Notes under the pieces: generated by a model
What the model was told of the DNA's origin: nothing
The model's database searches: none
What the model saw: the letters and a program-made list of their open reading frames with translations, nothing else
NCBI GenBank assembly: GCA_017309115.1
Contig: JAFLEF010000001.1
Location: 62,001-126,000, forward strand
DNA from: Verrucomicrobiota bacterium
GTDB lineage: Bacteria; Verrucomicrobiota; Verrucomicrobiia; Limisphaerales; UBA9464
Length of the DNA: 64,000 bases
Direction: 5' to 3'
Made by a program: the position numbers and the translations under genes
Shown: one piece after another, positions 54,229 through 63,735 of the stretch
Numbering within the stretch: the stretch's first letter is position 1
Layout of the letters: each line of letters opens with the position of its first letter

Positions 54229-55826
54229 ACCTCCGCTCGACACTCGCCAACGCCGCCTGGCTCGCCACCGGCCTGCCCGCCCGGCGTCGGTTCATTCGCG
54301 CCCTCGAAGAACCCGCCGCTGCCCAATGGCGAGTGCTCCGGACCCAACTCGCCCGCAACGCCGCCAGCGCCTACGGCCGCAACCATGGTTTCGCTGAGAT
54401 TCGTTCGCCGGAAGATTTCGCACGTCGGGTGCCCGTGGTGGGATATGAGGAACTCGAACCCTGGATCGAACGGATCCGGCGGGGCGAATCGTCCGTGCTC
54501 ACTTCTGGACCCGTCACACGACTCATCCCCACCAGCGGTTCCAGCGGGGCCCGCAAACTGATCCCCTTCACGGCTTCCGTGCAGCGTGAATTCAATGCGG
54601 CCATCAGTCCGTGGATGGCCGATCTGGTCCGCCAACATCCCACCGTCCCCTTGGGCCCCGCCTACTGGTCCGTAACACCCATGGCCCAAGTGGACGTCGA
54701 GAAGGGCTCGGCCGTGCCCATCGGGTTCGATGACGACCGCCGTTATCTGGGTGGTACTCGGGCGTGGCTCGTGGAATCCCTGATGGCGGTACCAAGCGCG
54801 GTGCGCCACATCACCGATCTCACCGCCTTCCGTCACGCCGTCCTCCTTTGCCTGCTGCGCCACGCCGACCTGCGCTTGGTCTCCGTCTGGCATCCGTCGT
54901 TCTTCGCCCTGCTGCTCGATGCTTTGCCGACGCACTGGGATGCGTTACTCAGGGACCTTTCCGAGGGGACCTTCCGTTACGCCGACCGGGTGCCTGGGAA
55001 CGTGCTTGCGGCGCTTCACTTGCGCCCGCGGCCACGGTGGGTTGACCGTCTCAAGCGTTGCGCACCGGAGCACCCGGAAACCCTGTGGCCCAATCTGCGC
55101 GTGGTGAGTTGCTGGGCCGACGGTCACGCCGGCGGGGCGGCGAACGCTTTGGGACGGCGCCTCCCGCAGGCCATGATCCAATCGAAAGGTCTCTTGGCCA
55201 CTGAAGCGTTCGTCACGATTCCGTATGAGGGCGCCCATCCGCTCGCCCTTTGCTCCCATTACTTTGAGTTCGCCGACGACGCCGGCGGAATCCATCCCGC
55301 CCAGGCCCTCCGGAGCGGCGTCACGTACGGGGTGATTGTCACGACGGGCGGCGGCCTGTGGCGGTATCGTCTGGGGGATCAGGTCGAAGTCACTGGGTTC
55401 GTCGGTCGGACGCCCTCGCTGCGCTTCCTCGGTCGGGCCGGAGGCGTCTCCGATCGTTGCGGCGAGAAGCTCTCCGAGGCCTTCGTCATCCGGGCAATCG
55501 AAGGTGCGTTTGCGCCAACTCCAGTGCCCGCCTTCGCGATGCTGGCCCCGGAGGAGGGCGCCGACGGTTGGCACTATGTCCTCTACGTCGACGTGCCAAC
55601 GCCCGTTGATCTCGGACCCAGGCTCGACACAGCGCTACGGGCCAATCCGCACTACGCGCTGTGCCGCGATCTCGGACAACTCGGGCCGATCCGGACCTTC
55701 CGCATCGGGTCGGGCGCCTATGAAACCTTTGCAACGGCCGAGATGGCGCGGGGACTACGGCTCGGAGACCTGAAGCCCGCCGCCCTGTCAGCGGAGACGG
55801 GTTGGTCGAAGCGGTTCACCGGTTGA
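54225..55826 (+). CDS. GH3-family acyl-adenylating amide synthetase
   Basis: A 533-residue GH3-type enzyme. Motif 1 is TSGSSGARKLIPFT (ATP binding), motif 3 is LWRYRLGDQVEVTG, and GKLLATE-like and GRAGGVSDRCGEKLSE segments fit the family. Plant GH3 enzymes join an acyl acid to an amino acid through acyl-AMP; bacterial ones are poorly described. Start 54225 overlaps the upstream stop by ATGA. It ends the five-gene chain. Confidence 0.9.
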   Translation: MNLRSTLANAAWLATGLPARRRFIRALEEPAAAQWRVLRTQLARNAASAYGRNHGFAEIRSPEDFARRVPVVGYEELEPWIERIRRGESSVLTSGPVTRLIPTSGSSGARKLIPFTASVQREFNAAISPWMADLVRQHPTVPLGPAYWSVTPMAQVDVEKGSAVPIGFDDDRRYLGGTRAWLVESLMAVPSAVRHITDLTAFRHAVLLCLLRHADLRLVSVWHPSFFALLLDALPTHWDALLRDLSEGTFRYADRVPGNVLAALHLRPRPRWVDRLKRCAPEHPETLWPNLRVVSCWADGHAGGAANALGRRLPQAMIQSKGLLATEAFVTIPYEGAHPLALCSHYFEFADDAGGIHPAQALRSGVTYGVIVTTGGGLWRYRLGDQVEVTGFVGRTPSLRFLGRAGGVSDRCGEKLSEAFVIRAIEGAFAPTPVPAFAMLAPEEGADGWHYVLYVDVPTPVDLGPRLDTALRANPHYALCRDLGQLGPIRTFRIGSGAYETFATAEMARGLRLGDLKPAALSAETGWSKRFTG

Positions 55827-55875
55827 CTGAGCACCTCGGCGTCCAAAAGCCAATTCACAACCCACCTCGCCGAAG

Positions 55876-55925
55876 TCGGTCGCGGTCAAGAGGTCGCCGT
55901 CGAGGGTCGCCCGACCGCCGACCGC
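55876..55925. terminator. Inverted repeat between convergent genes, possible bidirectional terminator
   Basis: GTCGGTCGCGGTC and GACCGCCGACCGC, imperfect arms separated by about 25 bases, lie between the ends of the GH3 gene (55826) and the kinase gene (55966). No T-run. Weak evidence but well placed. Confidence 0.35.
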
Positions 55926-55965
55926 TGATTCAGTTTAGTCCGCCAAGAAAAGTGCGGATTACGTG

Positions 55966-58900
55966 TTACTGGTTCACGAAGGGAGCCTGCCACAAATAGA
56001 CCGGCGCATTACGCGTGGCCTCGGTCACGACCAATTGGGAATCATCGGGCGCGAAGCGGAGGCAATAGATCTTCACCGGCATTTGGATAGTGGCCAACTC
56101 CCGCAGGGTTTCCACATGCCAAAGCTTCACGGTCCAATCGTCAGAAGAGGAAGCCAGTGTTCGGCCGTCACTCGAAAATGCCACTTCAAGAACTCCCGCC
56201 TTGTGGCCATTCAACGTCGCCACCTTTTCACCGGTTGCCACACTCCACAAATGGATCAACCGATCCCAACTCGCCGTCGCCAACAATCGCCCATCGGGTG
56301 AAAACGATCCTCCCACCACCGCATTTCCATGGCCCTTCTTGGACCACCGTGTTTGTCCCGTTTCCAGGTCCACCACCCCGACATCCCCACGGCTCCCCCC
56401 GAGCATCAGCAAGTCATGGACACCCGACATTCGAATCACTCGCGTGAGAAATGGGAACTGGGAACTCCGCTGTCGCTTACCGGTCAGCGTGTCATATACC
56501 TCCATCGACTGCTCCCCGTGCTGGAAGACAATCCTCGCTCCATCCCGGGTTATCTGTTCCCCCCAGATTGTTGCTCCATTCAAACCCTCCAAATGCACCT
56601 GACTCAGGAAGCGGCCCTGCACGAGATCCCAGCGCAGGATCACATCCCGGGCCTCACTAACGGTGACCAATCCCTGGCCATCCGCAGTTACCGCCGCCGG
56701 CAAGTTACCGTCAGGTAGGGAATGGATACGCTTCAGCGTTTTCGCGTTCAGAACATGGACGGCCCAACCTTCTGCCATGACGCACACGTATTTTGAGTCC
56801 GGGGTAAACAAGGGGTAGGACAACGTCCTGCCGCGCTCTATTCCTACTGTCGGCAACAAATCGGTACCCTTTCGTGGCCGGGCGTCCACAGCCCACAATC
56901 TCACGGAATGATCAAACGAAGCCGTGGCCAACGTCTCACCATCGGGACTGAACGCGACGCCCCAAACCTCCGACTCGTGCCCGGCCAAACGCCCGGTCCG
57001 CCGCGCCTTCTGCAAATCCCACAACTCCACTTCATGCAATTGCCGGGATGCAGCCAAGGTTCGGCCGTCGGGGGAGACAGAAATGCCCGTGACGAAATCT
57101 GCCGAAAAATCGCCCTCACCGGGATCGCGGATCCGGCGGACGGATTCGTCCGCAAGGTTCCACTGTAAAATCTCTCCTTGGGCGGTGCTGAGGAACACCG
57201 ATTTCCCATCAACCGCGAACGCCAATCCCATGACCCGAGGAACAGATTTCAGGCGGCGGACTTTTTCGTGCGAACCGAGGTTGAAGACCGAGACTTGCTG
57301 TTGGTAGTTGGCCGTCACCAGCAACCGTCCATCGGGCGAAAACGCCGCGCGATCTCCACTCTCAGGTAGTTTGGCGACCAAAGTCCGCGACTCGGTATCC
57401 CAGAGTTGGACCTCGCCATCGGATTCCGCCCACATGTTTCCGCCAACGCCAATGGCCAGCAGGGGACTCGCCGGAGAGAATACGGCCCTCGGTGAAGCAT
57501 TCGTGATGGTCCATTCCAAAGCACCTCCCGGCACGGTAAGGATGCGGACTTGTGCGTCGTCCGACGCCACCGCCAGTTTCCGGCTATCCGGAGAGAACGA
57601 GAGTGTCGTGACGGGAGCCGCAAGGTTCGACAATTCGGCTACGGGCGCGCCGTTTGCGGTGGAGCGGAGGCGAACGACATCAGCGCCACCTGAAGCGAGC
57701 CACTTCCGGTCGGGCGACCACGCCACGGCAACGACGTTGTTCTTATGATCCCGAAAGGTCGTTTTCTGATCCCCCTGCGTCCGATTCCAAAGGTATCTCC
57801 ATTCAAAGCCCCTGAGATCCTTGCTCCCATTGGTCGGGACTTGAGCGCTCAGCAGCGTTCTGGCGCGTCCGAGATTCCCTTCCTGGATCGACTGGAACGC
57901 CAACTGGATGTCGGCGGCATAGAGATTTCGGTTGGCGACGTCGCGGGCCGTGCGCACCGAGGCCGACTCCTGTTCGGAAACGCGTAAGAGCCTCGCCTGG
58001 TCCGCCTCCACCACTCGAAGCCTCTTTAAGGTCGCGGCGGCCTGCAGGTATGAGGCAAAGGAGACCATGCCCCCGACAAAGAACACGATCAGGACGGAGC
58101 TCAAGGCCACGAAGAGGCCACGATTCCGACGAGCCATCCGTCCCAGACGATAGAGTGGGTTCGGTGGCCGGGCGATGACCACCTCATGATTCAGGAAACG
58201 CAGCAGATCCGCCGACAATCCATTCGCCGTCTCATACCTACGCGCACGCGCCTTCTCGAGACACTTCAGCACGATCCAATCCAAGTCGCCGGAAAGCATC
58301 CGCGCCAACTTAGCGGCGCCCGCGCCACGCGCCGCGGCGACCTTCGCACGATCCTCCGGTGACATCGATTGAACACACGTACTGGGCCGAACCGCTTCCT
58401 GCTCGCGAATCACCCGACGCATCTTGTCCAGACCCGACGAAACCAATTCCTTACCATCAAAGGGAGTGCGTCCCGTGAGCAGTTCATAGAGCAAGACCCC
58501 CAGGGAGTAGATGTCGCTCCGGGTATCGATACCTTCCCCGGTCGACTGCACCTGTTCCGGACTCATGTACGAAGGAGTTCCGATGATCTGGTTCACCTGC
58601 GTATAGACCGTCGCGTCGGTCAACCGACCTTCGACGGCCTTGGCCACACCGAAATCAATCACCTTTGGTACCGGCACATCATTCACGCGGGTCACCAGAA
58701 TGTTCGAGGGCTTGATGTCGCGGTGAATGATTCCTTTCTGGTGGGCATGTTGGATCGCGCCACAAACCTGAATGAACAGGTTCACGCGTTCCGCCAGGGT
58801 GAGATGATTCTGGTCGCAGAAATCCGTGATCTTGGACCCCAACACCAATTCCATCACGAAATACGGTCGCCCCGCCTCGGTGCTGCCGGCATCAAACACC

Positions 58901-59406
58901 TTGGAAATGTTGGGATGATCCATCAGGGCAAGCGCCTGACGTTCCAAATCGAACCGAGCGAGCACCGAGTCGGTATCCATCCCGGGCTTGATGACTTTGA
59001 CGGCAACGCGCCGTTGGACCGGTTCGTATTGTTGAGCGGCATACACGACCCCGCATCCGCCTTCGCCGAGTTTCTCAAGCAACTTGTACCGCCCGATGCG
59101 AACACCTTCCAAAGCTGCGGTCAGACCATCCACCGGCAGACGTTGGGGGGACGAAACCTCGTTGGCGGCTTTGGGATCCTGCCCGGGAGAACCCAACGAA
59201 GCCCGCAACTGGTGGTGCTTCTCAAACAAGCCCGGCAGTACGCCCTCCGTTTCGATCGAGGCTGCCAACAGCGCCTTCAGGCGCGCGGCCGCCACCGGAT
59301 CGGTCGCGGCCAGTCCTTCCAGCATGTCCTGACGCCGCCGCGGATCTGTGGTCGCCATCAACGCCTCATACAAGGCTTCTTCCGAGCTCTCGCGGGGGCC
59401 ATTCAT
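55966..59406 (-). CDS. Membrane Ser/Thr protein kinase with WD40 repeat domain
   Basis: A 1146-residue protein. The kinase domain spans about 107-400 with G-loop GEGGCGVV (114-121), Lys137 (AVKVIK), HRDIKPSN (228-235), DFG and SPEQ. A single membrane helix (FVALSSVLIVFFVGGMVSF) near residue 455 separates it from a C-terminal WD40 propeller; blades such as HESEVWGVAFSPDGETLATA, then ASFDHSVRLW, and KAGVLEVAFSSDGRTLASSS are clear, with at least five recognisable. The N-terminal 100 residues resemble a sigma-factor-associated or death-like helical region common in this phylum. The WD40 part is expected outside the cytoplasm. Confidence 0.93.
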   Translation of the reverse strand: MNGPRESSEEALYEALMATTDPRRRQDMLEGLAATDPVAAARLKALLAASIETEGVLPGLFEKHHQLRASLGSPGQDPKAANEVSSPQRLPVDGLTAALEGVRIGRYKLLEKLGEGGCGVVYAAQQYEPVQRRVAVKVIKPGMDTDSVLARFDLERQALALMDHPNISKVFDAGSTEAGRPYFVMELVLGSKITDFCDQNHLTLAERVNLFIQVCGAIQHAHQKGIIHRDIKPSNILVTRVNDVPVPKVIDFGVAKAVEGRLTDATVYTQVNQIIGTPSYMSPEQVQSTGEGIDTRSDIYSLGVLLYELLTGRTPFDGKELVSSGLDKMRRVIREQEAVRPSTCVQSMSPEDRAKVAAARGAGAAKLARMLSGDLDWIVLKCLEKARARRYETANGLSADLLRFLNHEVVIARPPNPLYRLGRMARRNRGLFVALSSVLIVFFVGGMVSFASYLQAAATLKRLRVVEADQARLLRVSEQESASVRTARDVANRNLYAADIQLAFQSIQEGNLGRARTLLSAQVPTNGSKDLRGFEWRYLWNRTQGDQKTTFRDHKNNVVAVAWSPDRKWLASGGADVVRLRSTANGAPVAELSNLAAPVTTLSFSPDSRKLAVASDDAQVRILTVPGGALEWTITNASPRAVFSPASPLLAIGVGGNMWAESDGEVQLWDTESRTLVAKLPESGDRAAFSPDGRLLVTANYQQQVSVFNLGSHEKVRRLKSVPRVMGLAFAVDGKSVFLSTAQGEILQWNLADESVRRIRDPGEGDFSADFVTGISVSPDGRTLAASRQLHEVELWDLQKARRTGRLAGHESEVWGVAFSPDGETLATASFDHSVRLWAVDARPRKGTDLLPTVGIERGRTLSYPLFTPDSKYVCVMAEGWAVHVLNAKTLKRIHSLPDGNLPAAVTADGQGLVTVSEARDVILRWDLVQGRFLSQVHLEGLNGATIWGEQITRDGARIVFQHGEQSMEVYDTLTGKRQRSSQFPFLTRVIRMSGVHDLLMLGGSRGDVGVVDLETGQTRWSKKGHGNAVVGGSFSPDGRLLATASWDRLIHLWSVATGEKVATLNGHKAGVLEVAFSSDGRTLASSSDDWTVKLWHVETLRELATIQMPVKIYCLRFAPDDSQLVVTEATRNAPVYLWQAPFVNQ

Positions 59407-59694
59407 CGCAAGCGGGCAAAGGGAATCACAGCCCAGCCCAAAAGAACAAACCTCGGCTCGTCACCCTGTATCTTCATGGCGGCGCCGAAAGGCTCGCGAA
59501 AAACGCCGCGCCGATTCAAGCTAAGGATTTGTGTCCGACGCAAATCGGCCGGTCGGTCGAGGGCCGAACTGGTGGGAACCGACCTTCCCAAGTTCCTCTT
59601 CGAACTGGATCTCCGTTGGAGGATAAAGAATTGCGGTCAGCAACTGGCACCGGGCAAGACACCACCCTCGTGAGCCGTGGTGCTGAGGGGAGTG

Positions 59695-62600
59695 TTACTG
59701 GCTTTCCGGCAGCGTGGAAGGCTTGGCTCCGGCGGGCAATTGGGCTTGTTCGCGGCAGCGGTTGGTGAGGGTTTGGGCGGGGAGATCGGCAGGGTTGAGG
59801 GCGAGGACGCCCTCGAAGTGGCGAAGGGCTTCGGCGTAGTGACCTTGGCGGTACAGACGGGTAGCCCGGTCGAATTCGGGGAGCGTTTGCTCCTTGAGGG
59901 CAATGACGGCCGGCGGGTCGGTGTCAAAGACCTCGTAGAGGGTGGTGGGCTGGGTCTTGCCCTGGGCGCGCACGGTGTCAATGACGCGGGTCTTGAACTT
60001 CCAGGGCTCGCGCAGGGCGGTGAAGGTTTCCTGGGTGAGGAGGAGGCTGACTCCGTAATGCTTGGTGAGGCTTTCCACTCGGGCAGCAAGGTTCACGGAG
60101 TCCGAGATGACGGTACTTTCCAGCCGGTTTTCGCCGCCGATGGTGCCGAGGAGCAGGCTGCCAGTGTGGATGCCGATGCCGATGCGGATGGGCAGGCGGG
60201 CGGGCGCGGCGGCAGAGTGCTGACGCTCGACGTTCCAGGTTTCGATGCGGCGCAGCATCGCGAGGGCGGCGTGTACAGCGCTATCGGGTCCGGTATGGAA
60301 AAGGGCCATGATAGCATCACCAATGAATTTATCCACGAAGCCATGTTGGGCGCGGATGCAGGGTTCCATCTGGCGGATGTATTCGTTAACAAAGTCGAAG
60401 GATTCCTGAAGCGTCATTGCCTCGGACAAGGCGGTGAAACCACGCACGTCAGCGAAAAGGAGCGTCATGTGCTTTTGCACCTGGTCGCCGGGGCGGATTT
60501 CGTCCAGCGACTGCTTTTGCAGGAAGCGCAGGAACTCATGCGGCACGAAACGTCCGGCGGCATGATGCATGGTTTTGAGCCTGACGTGATTCCGAATGCG
60601 GACGATGAGTTCGTGTCGCGAAAAAGGTTTGGTGAGGTAGTCGTTCGCACCCGCTTCGAACCCGGCAAGCAGGTCGCTGACCTGGTTGCGGGCGGTCAGC
60701 ATGAGGACCGGGAGGTCGCTCGCGGAGGCAGTTTCACGGATACGCTGGCAACACTCGTAGCCAGTCATGCGCGGCATCATGACATCCAGGAGGATGATAT
60801 CGAACGGGTACGGCGCGGAGCGGATGTGGTCGAGGGCTTCGTGACCGCTGGCGGCCTGGGTGATGGAGCAGCCTTGCAGAGTGAGGGTGTTGTTGAGGAC
60901 CTGGAGGTTGACGGGCTCATCATCCACAATCAGGACCCGCGTTCCTTCGAGTGAGCGGGCAGCGGATGGCGCGGTGACGGCTTCGTCTTCTTCCGGGTCG
61001 TCCTGGCGGGCGGGGCTGAGCGTACGAGCGAGCAACCCGGCCACTTGAGAAGTCGGAGCGGCGACGGGTTCGGGGCGGGATTCCTGGCTGAGGGGAAGGG
61101 TGAACGTGAAAACGCTGCCGCGTCCGGGTTCCGATTCCACGGTAATGGTGCCGCCGTGGAGTTCCACCAACTGGCGCGTGATGGCGAGGCCAAGGCCGGT
61201 CCCGCTGTAGAGGCGGGCGGTCGTGGCGTCGCCCTGTTGAAAGCTCTCAAAAATGGATTCGAATTTATCCGCAGGAATGCCGATGCCGGTGTCGGTGACG
61301 CGGACCGCAATGAGCTCGCCCTGTTGCGTGGCGGTAATATCCACGCGGCCTTCGTCGGTGAATTTGATGCCGTTGCCGATGAGGTTGTAGAGGATTTGCT
61401 GAAGGCGGTTTTCGTCAGCGTGGACGAGGGGAAGTTCGTGCGGGATGCGATTGAAGATGTCGATGGGCTTATTGTGGGTAACAGGGCGGGTAAGATTGAT
61501 GACGATGTCCGTGATGGCTCGGAGGTCAACGGGGCGGCGTTGCAGATCAATGGTCCGGTGGCGGAGTTTGGAGAAGTCGAGGATATCGTTGACCAGATGG
61601 GCGAGGCGACGGGCGGAGGTGACAATCATTCCCAGATTGTCTTCCAGCGCGGGAGTAATTTTACCGGCGGCACCTTCGATGAGGGATTCAGCGACGCCGA
61701 TGATGCCGTTGAGGGGCGTACGGAGTTCGTGGGAGGTGTTGGCCAGGAAGGAGTCCTTGAGTTCGTTGGCGCGGGCCAGCGCATTTTGCGCAGCCTTCTG
61801 GTCGGTGATGTCGTGAGCCAGGATGACGATGCGGTCCGGCTGCCGGCTCGGGTTCGCGGTACGGTGGATGGGAGCCAGCGAAAGGGTAACAGTGGGGCGC
61901 TCGGCCGTGAGGAGCGTGCCTTCAAGGGTTGGGATGGCGGCGGTGGATTCGGCGGGCTGAAGGACGCGAAGCAGGTTTTCCGTAGTCCAGACATGGGGGG
62001 CTTCAGCGTTGGCGAGCGGGGTATTGGGGATGAGGAGTTGGCTGAGCGGACGGCGGAGCAAGGCTTGGCGCGTTTGGGAGAAGGTTTTGACGGCGTGGGG
62101 ATTTAGGTCGGTGACGAGCCACTCGGCGGCAGGGTCGGCCGGACCGGGGGCGATCACCAGCAGGGTGTCGCACATGGAGTTCAGGACGCTATCCACGTAA
62201 TCCTTGGAGACGGTGGTGGAGTGGAGGCGGGCAGCCATTTGGTTGAAAGCGTGAGCCAGTTCCCCGATTTCATCGTGCGAATGAATGGGCAGGGCAATGT
62301 CGGTATGTCCGTGTTGGAGCTGGCGAATGCCGCGAAGCAAGGCGCTGGCCGGGCGGGAGATGGTTCGGGCGACCAGCCAGGCGAGCAGCAGGATGGGAGC
62401 GAGCAGAGCCAGGCTGAGGTACAAAGTGCGCTGCCGGAGAGTCTCCACGGGGGCGAAGGCTTCCGCGGCGTCAATCTCGGAAAGCAGCACCCATTGGACG
62501 TCGGGGATGGCGAGCGGCGTCCAGGAGGAGAGAACGGGCATGGCGCGATAATCCAGAATGATTCGGGTGCCGGAGTTGCCCGCCAAGGCATCGCGCGCAG

Positions 62601-63735
62601 CTTCCGTCGGCACCGGCAAAGCCAGGATGGTGGTGTTGAAGTTGGAAATGTGGTGGAGGGTTTCCGGGGCGATGCCGAGCGGGCGAAGGCTTTCGAGAAA
62701 GGCTCGGGAATTCTCAATCAGGAAGCGGGAATCGGTACGCATGAGTTGGTCCGGCCCGACCAGATAGGTCTCGCCAGTCTGCCCCTGACCCTCGGCAGCC
62801 CATTGGCGGTCGCCGGTCATCACGGTGTTGATTTCGTTGACGGGGACTTGCGCGATCAACACGCCGATCTTCTGGGGACCGTCATAAACTGGCGCTCCTA
62901 TGAAGGCGGCGGGCGCGAGGTAGGACGGCGCGTAGGACTGGTAGTCAGTGAGGGCGCAAAGGCGAGGATCGTCCGAGGCAAGGATACGCCGGAAGAGATC
63001 GGCGATGTTGGAGTCTTTATGAGGGCCGGTGAGGAGGCTGGTGCCGTAGTCGGTCTCCTTGAAGACGGTGTAAACGACGCGTCCATCGCGGGCGTCCACC
63101 AGGAAAAGATCGTAAAAGCCGAAGCGTTTGATGAAGCTGCGGTAGGTCGGATGACTGGCGGCGTGCGCGATGTCGTAGGGAGTGAGGCTGACGGACGTGG
63201 GGGTACCTGGTTGGATAAAGTTATCCTTGCTGCCTACCGGAAACGGGTTGGCGGCGAGGTAACGCGCCTGCCAATGACGAGTCACCGGATCGGTGGGCCA
63301 GAGGGCATCAATATCGGCAGCGGCGGGCGAGTTGGTGGCGACGCGCGGCAGGTATTCGTTCTCGTAGTAGCCGCGCAACAGGGCCTCATCAGCGGCAATT
63401 TGCGCAGCCGTGAGCGGGGTGTTGCGGACGGCATTGGCGAGGTCGCGGAGGGCGGTGCGGGTTTGCTGGGACTCGGCGACCGTGAGAACTTCGTCGCGCA
63501 AAGTGCGGAAACAATTCTCTATCTGGCGTTTCTTGGTGGCGCGCAGAGCGGTGAGCTTGTCGAACGCCATCGTTTTCAACGCATCCCGGCTCACTAGGTA
63601 GGATTGCCAGGCGGAGATGCCGAGGGCGGCCAGACTCACGAGCAGGAAGGCCAGGGTGAGTTTGGTGAAGATGGATGCGCCTTTGCGGAAGGCGTCGGGG
63701 CCTTCGGCGGATTCGCGAGAAGGTTGATTCAGCAT
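59695..63735 (-). CDS. Cache-HAMP-PAS-histidine kinase-receiver-adenylate/guanylate cyclase hybrid
   Basis: A 1346-residue signalling protein. Order (residues from the ATG at 63735): membrane helix about 19-42, Cache sensor 45-436, helix 437-457, HAMP, PAS-like 500-645, HisKA with SHELRTPLNG (His669), HATPase with TGIGIP and GTGLGLAI, receiver with Asp984 (ILLDVMMPRM), class III cyclase with metal Asp1096 (FADVRGF) and Asp1140 (FIGDAIMALF), plus a short TPR-like tail. Combining two-component output with cyclic-nucleotide synthesis in one chain is uncommon. An upstream TTG at 63795 is less likely as start. Confidence 0.93.
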   Translation of the reverse strand: MLNQPSRESAEGPDAFRKGASIFTKLTLAFLLVSLAALGISAWQSYLVSRDALKTMAFDKLTALRATKKRQIENCFRTLRDEVLTVAESQQTRTALRDLANAVRNTPLTAAQIAADEALLRGYYENEYLPRVATNSPAAADIDALWPTDPVTRHWQARYLAANPFPVGSKDNFIQPGTPTSVSLTPYDIAHAASHPTYRSFIKRFGFYDLFLVDARDGRVVYTVFKETDYGTSLLTGPHKDSNIADLFRRILASDDPRLCALTDYQSYAPSYLAPAAFIGAPVYDGPQKIGVLIAQVPVNEINTVMTGDRQWAAEGQGQTGETYLVGPDQLMRTDSRFLIENSRAFLESLRPLGIAPETLHHISNFNTTILALPVPTEAARDALAGNSGTRIILDYRAMPVLSSWTPLAIPDVQWVLLSEIDAAEAFAPVETLRQRTLYLSLALLAPILLLAWLVARTISRPASALLRGIRQLQHGHTDIALPIHSHDEIGELAHAFNQMAARLHSTTVSKDYVDSVLNSMCDTLLVIAPGPADPAAEWLVTDLNPHAVKTFSQTRQALLRRPLSQLLIPNTPLANAEAPHVWTTENLLRVLQPAESTAAIPTLEGTLLTAERPTVTLSLAPIHRTANPSRQPDRIVILAHDITDQKAAQNALARANELKDSFLANTSHELRTPLNGIIGVAESLIEGAAGKITPALEDNLGMIVTSARRLAHLVNDILDFSKLRHRTIDLQRRPVDLRAITDIVINLTRPVTHNKPIDIFNRIPHELPLVHADENRLQQILYNLIGNGIKFTDEGRVDITATQQGELIAVRVTDTGIGIPADKFESIFESFQQGDATTARLYSGTGLGLAITRQLVELHGGTITVESEPGRGSVFTFTLPLSQESRPEPVAAPTSQVAGLLARTLSPARQDDPEEDEAVTAPSAARSLEGTRVLIVDDEPVNLQVLNNTLTLQGCSITQAASGHEALDHIRSAPYPFDIILLDVMMPRMTGYECCQRIRETASASDLPVLMLTARNQVSDLLAGFEAGANDYLTKPFSRHELIVRIRNHVRLKTMHHAAGRFVPHEFLRFLQKQSLDEIRPGDQVQKHMTLLFADVRGFTALSEAMTLQESFDFVNEYIRQMEPCIRAQHGFVDKFIGDAIMALFHTGPDSAVHAALAMLRRIETWNVERQHSAAAPARLPIRIGIGIHTGSLLLGTIGGENRLESTVISDSVNLAARVESLTKHYGVSLLLTQETFTALREPWKFKTRVIDTVRAQGKTQPTTLYEVFDTDPPAVIALKEQTLPEFDRATRLYRQGHYAEALRHFEGVLALNPADLPAQTLTNRCREQAQLPAGAKPSTLPESQ

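Noticed and set aside
62221-63597. 458-codon + strand frame opposite the cyclase hybrid
   Set aside because: Antisense to a well-supported Cache/HAMP/kinase gene; no recognisable domain.
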